Source: Dermacentor variabilis
Taxonomy: Eukaryota; Arthropoda; Arachnida; Ixodida; Ixodidae
DNA length: 64,000 nt
Assembly: GCF_050947875.1 (NCBI RefSeq)
Contig: NC_134568.1
Location: forward strand, 219,665,673 to 219,729,672
Direction of reading: 5' to 3'
Below, one piece after another: positions 45,701-58,393 of this stretch. A model generated the notes under the pieces. The model saw nothing but the letters and a program-made list of their open reading frames with translations. It searched no databases and was not told where the DNA came from. The first letter of the stretch is position 1. Each line of letters opens with the position of its first letter. The position numbers were made by a program, and so were the translations under genes.

Positions 45701-46800
45701 GTGAGTGGAAGTCTTACAGAAAGATAAAATAAGATTCTTTTTTTCTGTGCACACTAACATTTCTGCAATTATAACTTCACTCCTCTACAAAAAATTCCAT
45801 AACTACCGTTTTAGGTCTTTCATTCGTGTTACTTCGCTCTTTCTTCTCTGGTGTCAACTTCAACCTGTGTAATTGTGGTATTTTCGACGGGCCTCTACTT
45901 CCCGGCATAGCACCACACCACAGAGAAGGTAGCGTCTGCAACAGGCAAGGCGCACGCAAGTTTGTTTGTGATGCATTAAATAATGCTCGATTTATGAGAT
46001 GGTACGACCGCGCCACTGCCGCTGCAATACTGCAGCTTTGCAGCGTTTATGCGCGCGTGTATAGACCGAGTGCGTTATCATAGTAACGGTACGCGTCGTT
46101 GCGAATGGATCCATAATAAATTAGCAAAAGTGTAATGAACCTCGGCCCTATCGAGTTTGAGCTCGCCATTAAATGTTTTACGGCATCAAGACATCAGGCA
46201 AGTGTACGCGCTAATAAGATTTAAGGCTTCTCTATGCAGGCCATGGTTCCCGTGCCTTATCTCCGTGCTCGCTATCATAGCCTGTCTCTCTATAGATAGT
46301 CTTCGTGGTTGACCGGCCATAAGTGTGATCGCTACCGCTAATCACACAGCTGCCTATATGTTCCTCGTTATTATATTTCCAGTTCTAGAAAAATATAGCG
46401 TGCACTTTTTCGGGAAGAGATCACAGGTAATTATTAGCCCACGTGCGGGTGACGAAAAGGAGAGGTGATAGCATCTGGACAAGATTGCATGAAGCTTTGA
46501 TTTCTTGTGTCAGTGAGCTTCGCTACTTTGGCCTTCAGGGATATAAAAGTTGCGTCAGTTCGCGCAGTTGTTCATCACCAACAAAGCATACGCAGTTTCT
46601 AAAGACGCCTTACCACAACTTTCATTTTAACTACTTCTGGCGGTCATGACTTCAAGATTGGCGCAAGATACGTGTCTTTTCTTTAAATATATTTATTAAC
46701 GACGTCTTTACAGCTCTAACCATATACTGTGCCTTCATTGGTCTTTCGGATGATTCGTGCTGTCGGCATACGTGCAACGGCTTCTTCTCCTGGTGCGCAG

Positions 46801-46953
46801 AGAGGGGACTAAGCTGCGATTTCGAGCGAGGCCCCTGTACGTGGACGAACGCGATAAGGAAGCGGAGAACCTGGGAGTGGCTCCTGCGTGGTGGACACCT
46901 CAACACTGACGTCCCGCAACCGTCTCTAGACCACACTCTGTCGTCCGATGACG
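46801..46953 (+). CDS. MAM gene exon 12: MAM-4 N-terminal part
   Basis: Opens MAM-4: RGLSCDFERGPCTWTNAIRK, then RTWEWLLRGGHLN and SLDHTLSSDDG. CDFE...CTW, W and LDHT are all present. The acceptor is CTGGTGCGCAG and the donor ACG|GTACTC. 153 bp, phase 1 on both sides. The next exon is 7.3 kb away, across the nested A elements and B4. Confidence 0.92.
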
Positions 46954-47269
46954 GTACTCACTTCTTTTTCAGTATACTCTCTTATCGGTGAAACTACTTA
47001 AACGTCTAATAGAAATCACACTGTACGTTGCAGTTTTGCTTCAACCGTTTAGTACTGCGCAATTTATTTTGCGAGAATACAAGGAAAATATGAGCCTCGC
47101 AAATGTCTGGATTCTGATGCCGTGGCAGATATACTGGCGACACTTTCAGCAGTCACTTCAGAAAATGAAAATGTGTTCCTAATGACGCCTTTATTTGCTA
47201 ACTTCGGGCCACGTGTTCAAATTTCACCGATGAAGCCTAGAATTTTCTGGGTCTATATTCCATCTTCTA

Positions 47270-47430
47270 ATTTTCAATAATGGGGAAGATGTAGGTTCAG
47301 CTTCCACCCGCGGCAAATTATTTTTTTCGTCCACTTTGATTTCCTCTTACCATTTCATTTATACATTTCAATTAAAACAAGAAATAGCTCCCTGTATACT
47401 TTCCTTGGCTTCACTATCTGATGGCAATAT
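47270..47430 (+). repeat. Diverged copy of the second tRNA-type SINE
   Basis: CTTCCACCCGCGGCAAATTA and the following T-rich body match the SINE at 40397. The first half of the tRNA-like head is missing or unrecognisable. Confidence 0.5.
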
Positions 47431-48391
47431 ACCGTCGTGACGGACAAAGATCAGGCCCCTTGGTTCATCTTTTTGTCGTTCATTAACGCGGTTGTGCCTA
47501 AAAACAATCACGGTTTGAATTTACCCCCCTACTTATAATTGTGTGCGCTCAAAGTGCGCTGCTCACGCACCGCCTCCATTAGAAAGACTTTAGGTACTTT
47601 GCCTCCTGAAAGCCAGCTGTTTGTTCCGCAACTCAGGGGCCCTATAACGCAAAACTATTCCGATCTGTTGTTATCCCAATCTCCTGACGTAAAATTTACG
47701 CAACCCGCTGTGTTTTTTGAAAAGCCCAATCAAACGCGCTCCTCTGTTATTGGAGGTCGCTTTTTTAGCTTTCAAAGTGAGTAGCAATCTCTACATCGAG
47801 CAGAGTTTTTCTTATTTAATTGGCTGAGAAGAGGCGAGGAACACGCTCAAGCGGAGAGGGATTCGATGGGGCCGAGCCAGCGCAGGGAAAGTAGATAACC
47901 AGATGAATAGGGCGATGACGGCATCTGCGATTGGTCCACTTCCCCTTACTTAGCTTGCCACGGAGGCGTGCAACGAAACGTTAAAAATTCCCCCACAACG
48001 GATCCTCAGCAAAGAAGAGTTGGCAGAGTGATGTAGCATACGCGCCGAAAGTGCTCGATAAGGTTATACTGCCATGCAAAAAGCTTTTAATACGCAAATA
48101 AATCAATGCTCCCCGGCAGCTCCGAGTAGCTATAGTGCCAGAGCGATGGACGGGCAGTCATCTTCTATTCCTTTCGGAATCGGGCAATCTCCGGCTATTC
48201 AGAAAAAAAAATTTCACTTTTGTTCGGCATATTAATGCGTCTTTAACGCGTACACATCACGTTGACGCGGTGAGTTCTAGCGATTTTTTAACATCGCGTG
48301 ACAGACAAGCGAGTTAGGCTCAGCCCGACAACGCTTGATAAACAGCAGAGGGCTAATGACGAAAAAGGCGTCGAATCAGAAATAATTATTG

Positions 48392-50348
48392 GGGCGCTAT
48401 AACGTAGAACTATTCCAAAGTTTTCTATTCCAATTCTGCAATCAGGGGCCATATAACGTAAAACTATTCCAATATGTTTCTATTCCAATCTTCTGACGTC
48501 AAATTTGCGTAACCACCAACGCCAACACCGGGCGGTCACCCGCAAGGTTGTCTGAACATACCAATCGAACGCTCTCCTCGTTCATAGGAGGTCACTTTTG
48601 TTTGCTTGAAAAACGAATAACATTGCCTACACTGAGCGGCTTGTCGTATCTAATTGGCTGACAGGAGGCGAGGAGAACGCTCAAGTGGAGAGGGATTCGA
48701 TGGGGCCGAGCCACTGCACTGAAAGTCGATAACCGGATGAAGAGGGTGGCGCCGGCGTCTACGATTTGTCGGCTTTCCCTTACTTAGCTTGTGGTGGCTG
48801 GTCGAAAATCGCGGCGGCATGCAACGGAAGCTCAAGAATGACGCTAAAACGGACCCTCGGCAAAGAAGAGTTGGCAGAATGAGGGGGTAAACGTGCCGAA
48901 AGTGCTCGAAAACGTTACACGGCCACGCAAGAAGTTTTATTAAACGCAAATACACCCATGCTCTCCAGCAGGTGCGAGTAGCCAGCGTCTGAGCGATCGG
49001 CGGCAGCCATCTTCTATTCCTTTTGGAACGGGGCAGTCTGCGGCTATTCCGAAGAAAATTCAGTTTTGTTCGGCATATTAATGCATCTCTATCGTGTACA
49101 CGTCACTTTGACACGGTGAGTTCTTGCTGTTTTGTGACGTCGCGTGACAGGCAGGTGAAGTGGGTGCAGCCCGAAAACTTTTTACCAATAGCCAAGGGTA
49201 ATTGCGGAAAGGGGTCGAATCAGAAATAACTGTTTTTCTTTTTTCTGTCAAATCATGCATAATGAGTGTGTACACATCATATCAGATGGGGAGCTATCGC
49301 GGTTTTCGTGACGTCGCGTGACGGACAGGTGAAGTGGGGGTGGTCGAAAACAGCTTTTGACCAATCGTGAAGGGCTGATAGCAGAATTGGAATAGAAAAG
49401 TTTGGAATAGTTTTACGTTATAGCGCCCCAGCTCTTTGCAATTGGTCAAAAACGTTTTTGGAGCAGCCCCACTTCACCTGTCTGTCACGCGGCGCCACGA
49501 AAACCGCGATAGCTCCAAATCTGATATGACGCGTACACACTGATTATGCATGATTTGACCGAACAAAAACAACAATAATTATTTATGATTCGACGCCTTT
49601 TCGCCATTAGCCTTCGGCTATTGGTCAAAAGTTTTCGGACTGAACCCACCGCACCTGCCTCTCACACGACGTCACAAAACCGCAAGAACTCGCCAAGTTA
49701 AAGTGACGCGTACGCGTTAAAGATGCACTAATATGCCGAACAAAACTGAGTTTTCTTCTGAGTGCCCACAGGCTGCCCCGTTCCTAAAGGAATAAAAGAT
49801 GACTGCCGCCGATCGCTCAGGCAATGGCTACTCGTACATGCGGAAAGCATGGGTTTATTTGCGTGTAATAAAACTTTTAACGTGGCCCTGTAACGTTTTC
49901 GAGCACTTTCGGCACGTTTACGACATCGTTCTGCCAACTCTTCTTCACTGAGGATCCGTTTTAGCGTCATTCTTAAGCTTCCGTTGCATGCCGCCGCGAT
50001 TTTCGACCAGCTATCGCAAGCTAAGCAAGGGAAAGCGGACCAATCGCAGACGCCAGCACCACCCTCTTCATCCGGTTATCGATTTTCAGCCCCATCGAAT
50101 CTCTCTCCACTTGAGCGTGCTCCTCGCCTCTTCTGAGCCAATTCGACAAGACAAGGCGCTCAGTGTAGGCATTGCTATTCATTTTTCAATCAAACGAATG
50201 TGACCTCCTAAGAACGAGGAGAGCGTTTGATTGGTCTGTTCTGACAACCCTGCAGGTGTCCGCCCGATACTTGCGTCGGCGGTTACGCAAATTTGATGTC
50301 AGGAGATTGGAATCAAAACATATTGGAATAGTTTACGTCATAGGGCCC
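48392..50348 (-). mobile_element. Family A TIR element, copy A7, inserted in A5
   Basis: TTG lies at 48389-48391 and 50349-50351. A7 sequence is 48392-48445 plus 49429-50348, reversed relative to A5. Left end GGGCGCTATAACGTAGAAC, right end complement GGGCCCTATGACGTAAAC. It is interrupted by A6 just inside its left terminal repeat. Confidence 0.9.
48446..49428 (+). mobile_element. Family A TIR element, copy A6, innermost of the nest
   Basis: 983 bp between CAG repeats at 48443-48445 and 49429-49431. Left end GGGCCATATAACGTAAAAC, right end complement GGGCGCTATAACGTAAAAC. Uninterrupted and the best reference for the family in this window. No transposase frame. Confidence 0.92.
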
Positions 50349-50539
50349 TTGTTCTCTCGTTCGGTCTAATGATGCATAACCAGTATGCACACATCATATC
50401 AGATATTCGCGGTTTTTATGACGTCGCGTGACAGACAGGCCAAGTGGGGGTGGCCAGAAAATTGTTTTACCAATCGTGGAGAGCTGACTGCAGAATTGGA
50501 ATAAAAAAGTTTGTAATAGCTTTACGTTATGATGCCCCT

Positions 50540-51850
50540 GGATACAGTCGCGCTCGCGAAGGTTATACTATCGTCTCCTGTTGACATCACTCTTTCGCCA
50601 AGGCATTCGGACTTCCTCATTTTGAAATAACGCGGAGGAAGGACTAGTTATTAACCGCTTCTACAGCAGGCTCTCGCGATTTCGCGACAAAGTGGTTTTG
50701 AGCTCGTAACTCGGCACGGGCGAATTAATCATTCAAACTATAAATCACTGAGTCAAATCAGTCAATCAAACTTAGCCATAGAAAATGCCCACCATAAAGC
50801 TAGACAAGTATCAAGGTGGCCATTCTTGAAGACTGTTTGACAACCTAGAACTTCGCTTCAAAATAACCTAAAACAACGACTTTTAGCTTACGAATGAACA
50901 TTCACAATCGATTCCGTGCGCTGTACTTTACCGTGTAAGTTGCGTATTTGGCCCTAAACAAACAACATCCTGTTTTGGATATTATAAAGAATATTTATCA
51001 TAGAAAAAAATAATTGCATTGTTAAAATCAGCTGGTAAAAGTACATTAACTGTTGAAATTTCATTCGAATTCCTTTAAAAGTAATAGTGTTATTTTAAGT
51101 ACTTCGTCGCCCTCTTAATAAATAAAAGTATGTCGGATTCTGAGGCCACGTGTAGTTGTCCAACAATAATATGTGGGCGTGTCACACCTCGAACTTAGTA
51201 AACAGGGCTCTGCAGGCGGGTTTTCGAACGACACTGAAAGGGGAGATAGATTGAATGGGATAAATGAGAGGTCCAACGAGACTGGCAACCCCAAAAGGTT
51301 TGGGTGTCTGCATCCATTGAAGTGCACAACCATTTTACAACATTATAATATGCGAGGCGGTTATTCTTTTATGTCGAAGTACGCACAATGAGAAAACGTG
51401 CGGATATAAAGTAATTTTTTTTCGCACTAGACACCCATTTTATTTTTTCGTAAATCTTCAGATTTCACCAGGGAGTTAGAAATGGTCGGACACTTAATTT
51501 GGATGCGCTTACCTCACATACATGTAATTTTAGCTGCAATTGAAATGTTTTTTTTTTCAGACAAGAAAGAACACAAACTCGAGAAATGAAAGATGAAGGC
51601 GAATATCTTGAGGTGCAATAGATACACAAAAATTTAGCAAAATGGAATAACCCCAGAGAATGGCTGTCCTCAACTGCAAGCTGCAACTTCAAATATTTTC
51701 ATGCCACCTAAATAGAAAATCCACGATAGACACATGTGCTTTAATTTGGTACATAAATTTCGGAATTATGAAATATTGATACTGATAATTACTCAGTCCA
51801 TAGCTTTAAATTAAGTAACCCTGAATTATGTCTAATTAGGGCTGTCGATA
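50540..51850. other. AT-rich intron, nothing recognised
   Basis: About 1.3 kb without recognised features. Confidence 0.6.
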
Positions 51851-51853
51851 AAT

Positions 51854-52005
51854 TTTTCGTAAACTGTGCGACACAGACACGGACAAGAGCCAAGGAAGTG
51901 AGGGGACAGGCGCTGACTTCCTCAGCTCTTATCCGTGTATGTCTTGCGCTGTCTACCCAAGATGAAGCTAAACCAACTCACCCAAATCTAAGTTTTGTTA
52001 AGCTG
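51854..52005 (+). mobile_element. Hairpin insertion H5 with diverged direct repeats
   Basis: TTTTCGTAAACTG (51854-51866) and TTTTGTTAAGCTG (51993-52005) flank a palindrome with arms of about 33 bp (left GACACGGACAAGAGC, right GCTCTTATCCGTGT). It is followed by AACCAACTCACCCAAATC. Same design as H1 and H2 but the flanks are weaker. Confidence 0.6.
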
Positions 52006-52695
52006 CCGACAAAACTCAGTCATAACGACGGAGTTAGCGTATGATGAGGAGTATATTTATAAATCTTGTTTGCCTGACATAATCTCGTTCGAGAAAAGAA
52101 GCGCACAGACGTACTATTCCTCGTTGTTTCTCACTCACGTATATAAAAAATTCGTTTCCAGTTCACGCTGTGAAGCTGGCCGGACAGTGAAGCTGTAAAC
52201 CACAACCAGAACGATTACCCATTGCGACACAGCTTGAAATTATTAACATGGTGACATTCACATGCACTTTACATAATTATCAGCCTAAAACGTTTCAACG
52301 ACCGGCGACTTGGCTTGCGCCGCTACTTCGCGCCCCTACAAAGAGTGGACGAGAGAGAAGAGAAATGAACTTAAACCACACTTTTACAGCACCTCGTATG
52401 CACGCTGCTCTTCAGGAGGCCTCACTAGTACGTGGCCTTCCAATAGCGCTGTCACAACACAAATCAGTTGCTAGGTGGGTTTGTTTTTTACATACGAAAG
52501 TGTGGTTACGTCACTCCCTGCTTCGTATGCTACAGTTACCGCTTCCAGGCAACTGCAGTTTATGCGACCGTAACCTTTGCCGGGAAGTGCTTACGGTGAA
52601 CGCTATGCGCGAAGGCGAGCTTTGCAGTCCGGCGCCTGTGTATGTCCTTTCTATGTGTACGTGTACGTGTCAGATGTAATTGCGCTGCTTCAATA

Positions 52696-52915
52696 TCATG
52701 GCTCACCAACTAGCCCATCAGTATCTTTTGAGCTTTCTGGTTCTTTTCGTTTCTTTCCCCCGCACGGCTGACGCCGCCGCTGTCGCAGATCCGAGCACCA
52801 TCTGCTGGTGCCGCAAGGAACCCAGCGGCGCACGCGGCGCGCGCCTGCCGAGATTTTACCTACGGACACGACATACCCATTGGGAGGTGGAGCTATACAG
52901 CTTCGCTGTAAAAAA
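52696..52915 (+). repeat. Family H motif next to a GC-rich interspersed repeat
   Basis: CACCAACTAGCCCATCAG at 52696 is followed by a segment with CCGCCGCTGTCGCAGATC, GAGCACCATCTGCTGGTG and GGAGCTATACAGCTTCGCTG. I recall this combination from tick repeats, but the boundaries are uncertain. Confidence 0.4.
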
Positions 52916-53190
52916 AGGGGGGGGGGGCAGGACATTTGCAACATCCTTATCTTGAGCGTTGCAGGGATGCCTCCCCGCTGCATGCAGCATAGAATTGCTG
53001 TTAAGCGGTTCCGGAGTTGCTGCATCGTTTATTTACGGCGGTCTATAGGGCATAACAAAATAAAATGAATCTTTACTTACTAACACAGACACTACCACAT
53101 AACTTCATCCTGCGACGTGGAACTTCGTTTGAAGGTAGTGTTAAGGATTTTTTGAACACAGAGTCGTATGATGATGCGATTAAACGAAAA

Positions 53191-53955
53191 AAGTCGCAGT
53201 CTCGCCCGAAAGGCGAAGCATCGATTGCGATAGCAAAGACAAGAATACGAAGTAAAGATAGTAGTTTTGTTGGCTGTATAAACTTGGAAACATTCATTTA
53301 CTTACTGCATTACCAAGCATGCTCTCAGTACACAGAGGCAACATGAACACATCACACGCGATGGCCGCGGACACTCGCTGTCAAAACGCTGACGTGAGCA
53401 AGCGCGGCAGCAGCAGCGAGCGAAGTGACCTTCGTGCTGCCTATCGCTTCAACGCGAACCGAGCGGCGGAAACACAGCACGCACAAAGGTATGAGCCGTC
53501 AGCAGATCGCTGTCAAGATAGGGCGCGCGCGACCGCGCAAGGTTACGCAAGGTACGCAGTTGCTGGCGGAGTAGAAACCATCCCCCTTCCTCCGCGCTGT
53601 CTCCCCGCTATCCTCCCTTTGCCTAATTGAGCCGCGAACGCCAATTCCCCTTGCGCCCGGTCGCGAAATACGCAGTTGCTGCCGGAGCCCAACGCCCCCC
53701 CCCTTCCCTCTTTACATCTCCGCACGGCCTTTCACGGGATGGAGAACGGCGCGTTTGCTCTCCACTGTCCTCGCTCGCGCGCGCCAGATTGAGCCGCGAT
53801 CGTCGGCTCCCCTCGCGCGATTTCACTCGCACATACATCATATACGGCGCACGACGACGATGTTATCGCCCTTGCACTTTATGCGGAACATCACGGCGAC
53901 GGCGACACCGACCACAAGAATGCGCCTAGACTGTCCATATAATTTCTATTGCAAT
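53191..53955 (+). repeat. Family B repeat, copy B4, uninterrupted
   Basis: Opens AAGTCGCAGTCTCGCCCG and AAAGGCGAAGC, then ATCGATTGCGATAGCAA. Closes TGCGCCTAGACTGTCC, then TTTCTATTGCAAT. 765 bp, includes the GCCCGGTCGCGAAATACGCA block shared by B2 and B3. Confidence 0.75.
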
Positions 53956-54225
53956 CATATCAAAATGCATTTGACAAAATCAAACAGTCGTCACTATACA
54001 CTCAATAAATTCTGGTTACTATAGAACTTGATATACACGCTGAGCTTACATAGCAAAATGTCGCAAAATAATAGAATCTGTTCTTCATTAATTTCTTGAT
54101 TCTAGGAATTGTAACGCCATTTCTCCCCGGCATATCCAGAACCGTCAACCGCTAGATGGTGAGGTCTAGCGCAGTACAATGACTAATTGTGGAACTTTTT
54201 TGTCTTTGCAACAACCTTGTGCCAG

Positions 54226-54371
54226 GCTCATTCATGCTCGTCAGCGGCCGTGAAATGCAACAGGCGGGCACCGCTGAGCTGCAGAGCGAAGTCGTGGACC
54301 TGAACACGCCGGGAGCACAGTGCATGGACTTCTGGTACACGGTCCACGGTTCTCAAGGAGCCCAGATCACG
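54226..54371 (+). CDS. MAM gene exon 13: MAM-4 core, first part
   Basis: Reads SFMLVSGREMQQAGTAELQS, then EVVDLNTPGAQCMDFWYTVH and GSQGAQIT, with the third cysteine in QCMDFWYTVHG, an almost textbook MAM core. The acceptor is CTTGTGCCAG and the donor ACG|GTAAGA. 146 bp, phase 1 in, phase 0 out. The split to the next exon falls right after the GAQIT strand, earlier than in modules 2 and 3. Confidence 0.93.
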
Positions 54372-55430
54372 GTAAGACGCACGTAGGCACGCTAACAATC
54401 GCCGGTGGCCTTTCGTTGAAAGAATGATGGATAGCTTCTACAATTTGGTGACGGCAGCGTAGTGAAGATGACTAGGTGCTCTTAATTTTTTTTTATTTCA
54501 ACAGAATAATGTGGTTTCTTATACCTTTCTGACATTTTTGTCTTGCTAAAGTTTGTGTATTGCGAAATATGGCCTCCGCATACTGCATATAGCACGTATT
54601 GTAACACAGAGTGAATCTACATGTAAGGTCAACGTTTGTCGTTAGTATAGGATTCCGTATACTATTAAAACCGGAAAAGAAACAATTACCCTTCACTAAA
54701 CATTTGCCGCTTCTTCCCAAACATACTTTTTTAAGCTCGAAAAGATACACTTGAAGAAAGAAAGAAATGGCAGAGGAACGCCACAACCTGTTTAATATGG
54801 GATAGATGAAAACTGTATTACTACAATGAGATGGAAACCGTACCGCTAAAATTGTAATGGCGCCGTTGGAGAAAACGGCTTGTTACGTCACGCATCAGGG
54901 GTCGAGAAGTGTGCCTCGAACGCGTTTTCTATCAGTGGGCTTGTTTTATGCATCAGCTAAATAGAAACGCTTTTTTCTCGGCCCGGTTTATTGCACTCAC
55001 GCTGATTAACTTATCGCCTGCCACAGCACATACCTGTGTTAACAAGGTCATGGGGTCAAATTCCAACGCAGCGTTTCCTTTGTCGAAAAGCCGACAAAGT
55101 GGAGGAAACACAGCCGAAGTTGAGCTCATCGCGTGGCAATTAAAGAGAATGTCAGCATCACCAGACAACGCAAAAAAGCATGACTGCAACAAGAAGCACG
55201 CCAGGCGAGATGTTACTTGCTACACTCTCGCCTGGAAAGGCGTCATCGTTAGGTTATAATGTAAGCATCCTATTCCAATGGCTATTCTTCCTTTCGCCGC
55301 TTCGTCAATGGTCCAAGCGCCACTCTGCCCAGGTTATCAACGGAATCGGCGAGGCGTCAACCATGGATGATAAGAAAGTAACAGAATCGAGTGGAAGGAA
55401 GCCTTAAATTATACCGGCCTGGACCCGTAT
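54372..55430. other. Intron, nothing recognised
   Basis: About 1 kb, no recognised repeat or motif. Confidence 0.55.
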
Positions 55431-55500
55431 TCACAAAAGCCTCTTATGCTAGAATTGTTTGTGGGAGCAAATTCATACCAATCCTGGTGCTTGATTCCGG
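55431..55500. repeat. Family E repeat, truncated
   Basis: GGACCCGTATTCACAAAAGCC to AATCCTGGTGCTTGATT matches one end of family E; the other end is missing. Confidence 0.5.
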
Positions 55501-55850
55501 AATTCCCGAGTTCTCACTTCGAATCACTACGGCGGTACAAAGGCAGGTGGTGAACACAAAAACATATTTTGAAGAAATCAACGCTAGTCGCGTATCATCG
55601 ATGTTGCTAGATTCAGGCCAGGGAGAGCTAGTATAGCGGCCCAAGACGATTGCATTAGTGAATAGAGACGTGAGTGGGGAGGTCACGCCTGATTACGGTG
55701 ACCATGCCCTGCTTTCTCGCTCAATCTAATTGACGAAGAGTTCCCCGGCCAAAGTGTGAAGCTTCAACCTAAACATCAATGCATTTAGTCACAGATATCG
55801 AAGGCGTATTTACCAAAACTGGTGCTTAGCACGGGATTGTTGCTAAATGT

Positions 55851-56516
55851 ATAACGGGAGTTTCAGAGAACACTTTCAAATTTTTTAAAAAATTGCCTGT
55901 GGCAATAGCACAGTTTTAGTCCATGAGCTGCTCTTCTCGAAGAGGCGGGCATTACTTGCACAAAAAATGAAATGCATATTCGACTAATTAATAGAAACGG
56001 ACTAATTACATTTTTAACTTATTATCTTATGGCACGTATTGCAATTTACAATTCTAGCCGCGGAGTTCGCGAGAGGGATCCACTTGGAACGAATTCTCAT
56101 GATGACACCGGTTTCGAGATATTTATTCGTGAACTTTGCGGAGAAATGGATTTTCGTACCAGTTACTTTTGTGCTTCAATGCATAAAACGGCGTTTTGTT
56201 AAGAAAGTGAGTGGAACGACAGTGCATTTTTACCGCAAGTTTGACGGCGCATATCTCGTAAATAGTGTGACCCAGACAATTATTTTCAAGTGGATGTTCC
56301 TTGCAGTCTCAGCCGCTAGAATTTGTAAATGTGTGCCATAATTACTTAAAAACTTCATTAATGAATTTTTGTTAATCGGTTGATTATGCATTTCAATTTT
56401 TTTTTGCAAATAATGTTCGATCACTTCGAGTAGACCAGCTCATGGACTGGAATTGTGCTATCTGCCACAGGCAAGTTTTTAAAAAATTTGAAAGTGTTCG
56501 CTGAAACACCCTGTAT
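55851..56516. repeat. Foldback element F2 with ~330-bp arms
   Basis: Left arm opens ATAACGGGAGTTTCAG, AACACTTTCAAATTTT. The right arm complement opens ATACAGGGTGTTTCAG, AACACTTTCAAATTTT. Matching continues through TAGTCCATGAGCTG-like and AAATGAAATGCATA words and an ACAATTCTAGCCGC block to the centre near 56185. There is almost no loop and no coding sequence. A further diverged arm-like stretch follows at about 56560-56690. Confidence 0.82.
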
Positions 56517-57111
56517 TACTTCGTTAATGCTCGCCTTCTGTTCAGCAATGGGGACGTGTGCACTAGAGTGATTATTCAAATTGGTAATTAGTTAAATTTT
56601 GTTAATTATTTGTCTCGCATATAATTCCCGTTTCTTCAAGTATTTCAGCTGATGAGATGGAATTGCCATATCTACCACAGGAGATCTTGGGTACATTTGT
56701 TCCAATGAACATAGGTAACTCGGTATACGGTAATCAGTATTTGAAAAAATCTTGCCTACATTAGTGACACAAACTGATTGTATTTATGACATGGAGCTAT
56801 ATAATGCTACCTACACTTATAACAGGTGCCATTAGGATCTATAGTGCATACAGTCATGTATTCGAATAGTTACACTTGTGCGACTATTTATTTTACGAAT
56901 GTACGGATGTGCCCTTCGTAAATATAATGTGGCATTGAAATTAAGACCAGTGTTCCTTACGCACCTTTGTGAGGATTTCAAGATTTATATTTTTGAAACC
57001 CTTTGATGCCTTATCAGATGTCTCTTCAATTTCGGGACTTAATATATGAGTTCTTTCGTCTAATTATTTACCTCTGTCCCAATCAACACTCCACGCTTTT
57101 ATATCTCGCAG

Positions 57112-57237
57112 TTCAAGGTTACTGTACATCGAAACACGCCTCACTCGAATCCTCAGTACGAAGAACTGTGGTTCCACAAAGAGGGAAACGTCACTGCATG
57201 GCAACTCGGCCGAGTCAAGATTCCTCGACAGCACAGG
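57112..57237 (+). CDS. MAM gene exon 14: MAM-4 core, second part
   Basis: Reads FKVTVHRNTPHSNPQYEELW, then FHKEGNVTAWQLGRVKIPRQ and HR: the LW, W and V landmarks. The acceptor is TATATCTCGCAG and the donor AGG|GTTAGT. 126 bp, phase 0 on both sides. NVT is a possible N-glycosylation site. Phase agrees with both neighbours. Confidence 0.93.
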
Positions 57238-57239
57238 GT

Positions 57240-58390
57240 TAGTGCACGACGATTCTTTGCTCACTCATGAGTGTGCTTATCGCACCTTATGGTATCTCAG
57301 TGAAAGACAGAAATCGTGAAGAGCTATTTTCATTACTGCGCCACGTGAATTATGGTTTCTGCATGCAATGCTGAGGCTGTGTAGCTCAAAATGGAAGGCG
57401 CTTCTTTGACACACGGCTGCACAGCAGTGTGTAATGGCGTCCCATTGTGCGTCTGGCGTGAAACCTATACTTGTGTACCTCTGACATCGGCGGACTTTGT
57501 GCCAATCTGAATTTTATTCTGGAAGACTTCCACGCTTGCGTCGCTGCACCTTCTTATGTTTTACTTAAGTATTAATCAGTGCAACAATTTATATATTTTG
57601 TCTTTACTTTATTTTTATCATCATTTTAACGAAATGAAAAAGAGTAATCGTCGCCAGCTTGCGGTGACTCCACTATTTCTTTTTATGTCAATAATAAAAA
57701 AGGAAAAAAAAAAGCTTCGTTTTTGAGGGGGGGTTGTTGCACACGTTACACTGCTTAGTGCTCGTCCTCTAGTACTGTCTGCGTAAAATGAAACGCGAGC
57801 GAGTCAAAACAAACTGGAACGTTCGACTGCATCTGCACGTCCCCCATTGTCTGTGACATTGGCAGCAGTCAGGATCCAGATGCGGAGTTTCGCAACAGCA
57901 GTACCTTTAGCAACAAGCTACGTAGCAGGAACACGTCGCCCCCACTTTTATCTCTTTTTCTCTTGCTCCATTTCACGTTTCAGCCGACGTTTGTCAGACA
58001 GAATCGATAACGCAAAACGCGAAAAATGTGTCAGCACCTTCATGAAGTGTCGCTGTCGCCTTTACAACGTTTGCGCATGCTCGAAAATATCAGGTGTCTC
58101 GCGTGGGATAGTGTGCGACTACTGTCGATTATGGCGCAATTGTTTGTATGAGCAAAAACCTTTGTGTAATTCATTTACGCAACCCTCTGCATCTGACGCA
58201 TTTTGGTTTTTAAGTGTTCGTTTCTTCTTGGAAGGGACTTACTGATGATGTGACTTATTGAATATTGTTGCAACATCGTACGGTATCAAATATAATGGAA
58301 AATACAGTTTCCGTCAGCTATTTAATCACCTGCACCTTCTAAGAAACGAATTAGACGTAATAGAAACAAATACGGTCCGAAAGCACTTTT
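57240..58390. other. Intron, nothing recognised
   Basis: The frame at 57847-58245 on the + strand is open for 132 codons but shows no recognised domain. It is not called as a gene. Confidence 0.5.
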
Positions 58391-58393
58391 GAT

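Larger units (their letters stand above)
47637..50537 (+). mobile_element. Family A TIR element, copy A5, outermost of a triple nest
   Basis: A5 sequence is present as 47637-48391 and 50349-50537 (about 940 bp in total). The left end is GGGCCCTATAACGCAAAAC with CAG before it. The right end is TTTACGTTATGATGCCC followed by CTG, a probable decayed duplication. The gap is exactly filled by copy A7, which itself contains A6. Confidence 0.88.

Noticed and set aside
47637..50537. CRISPR-like array because of recurring similar segments
   Set aside because: The recurrences are nested transposons in an animal genome; no regular repeat-spacer pattern.
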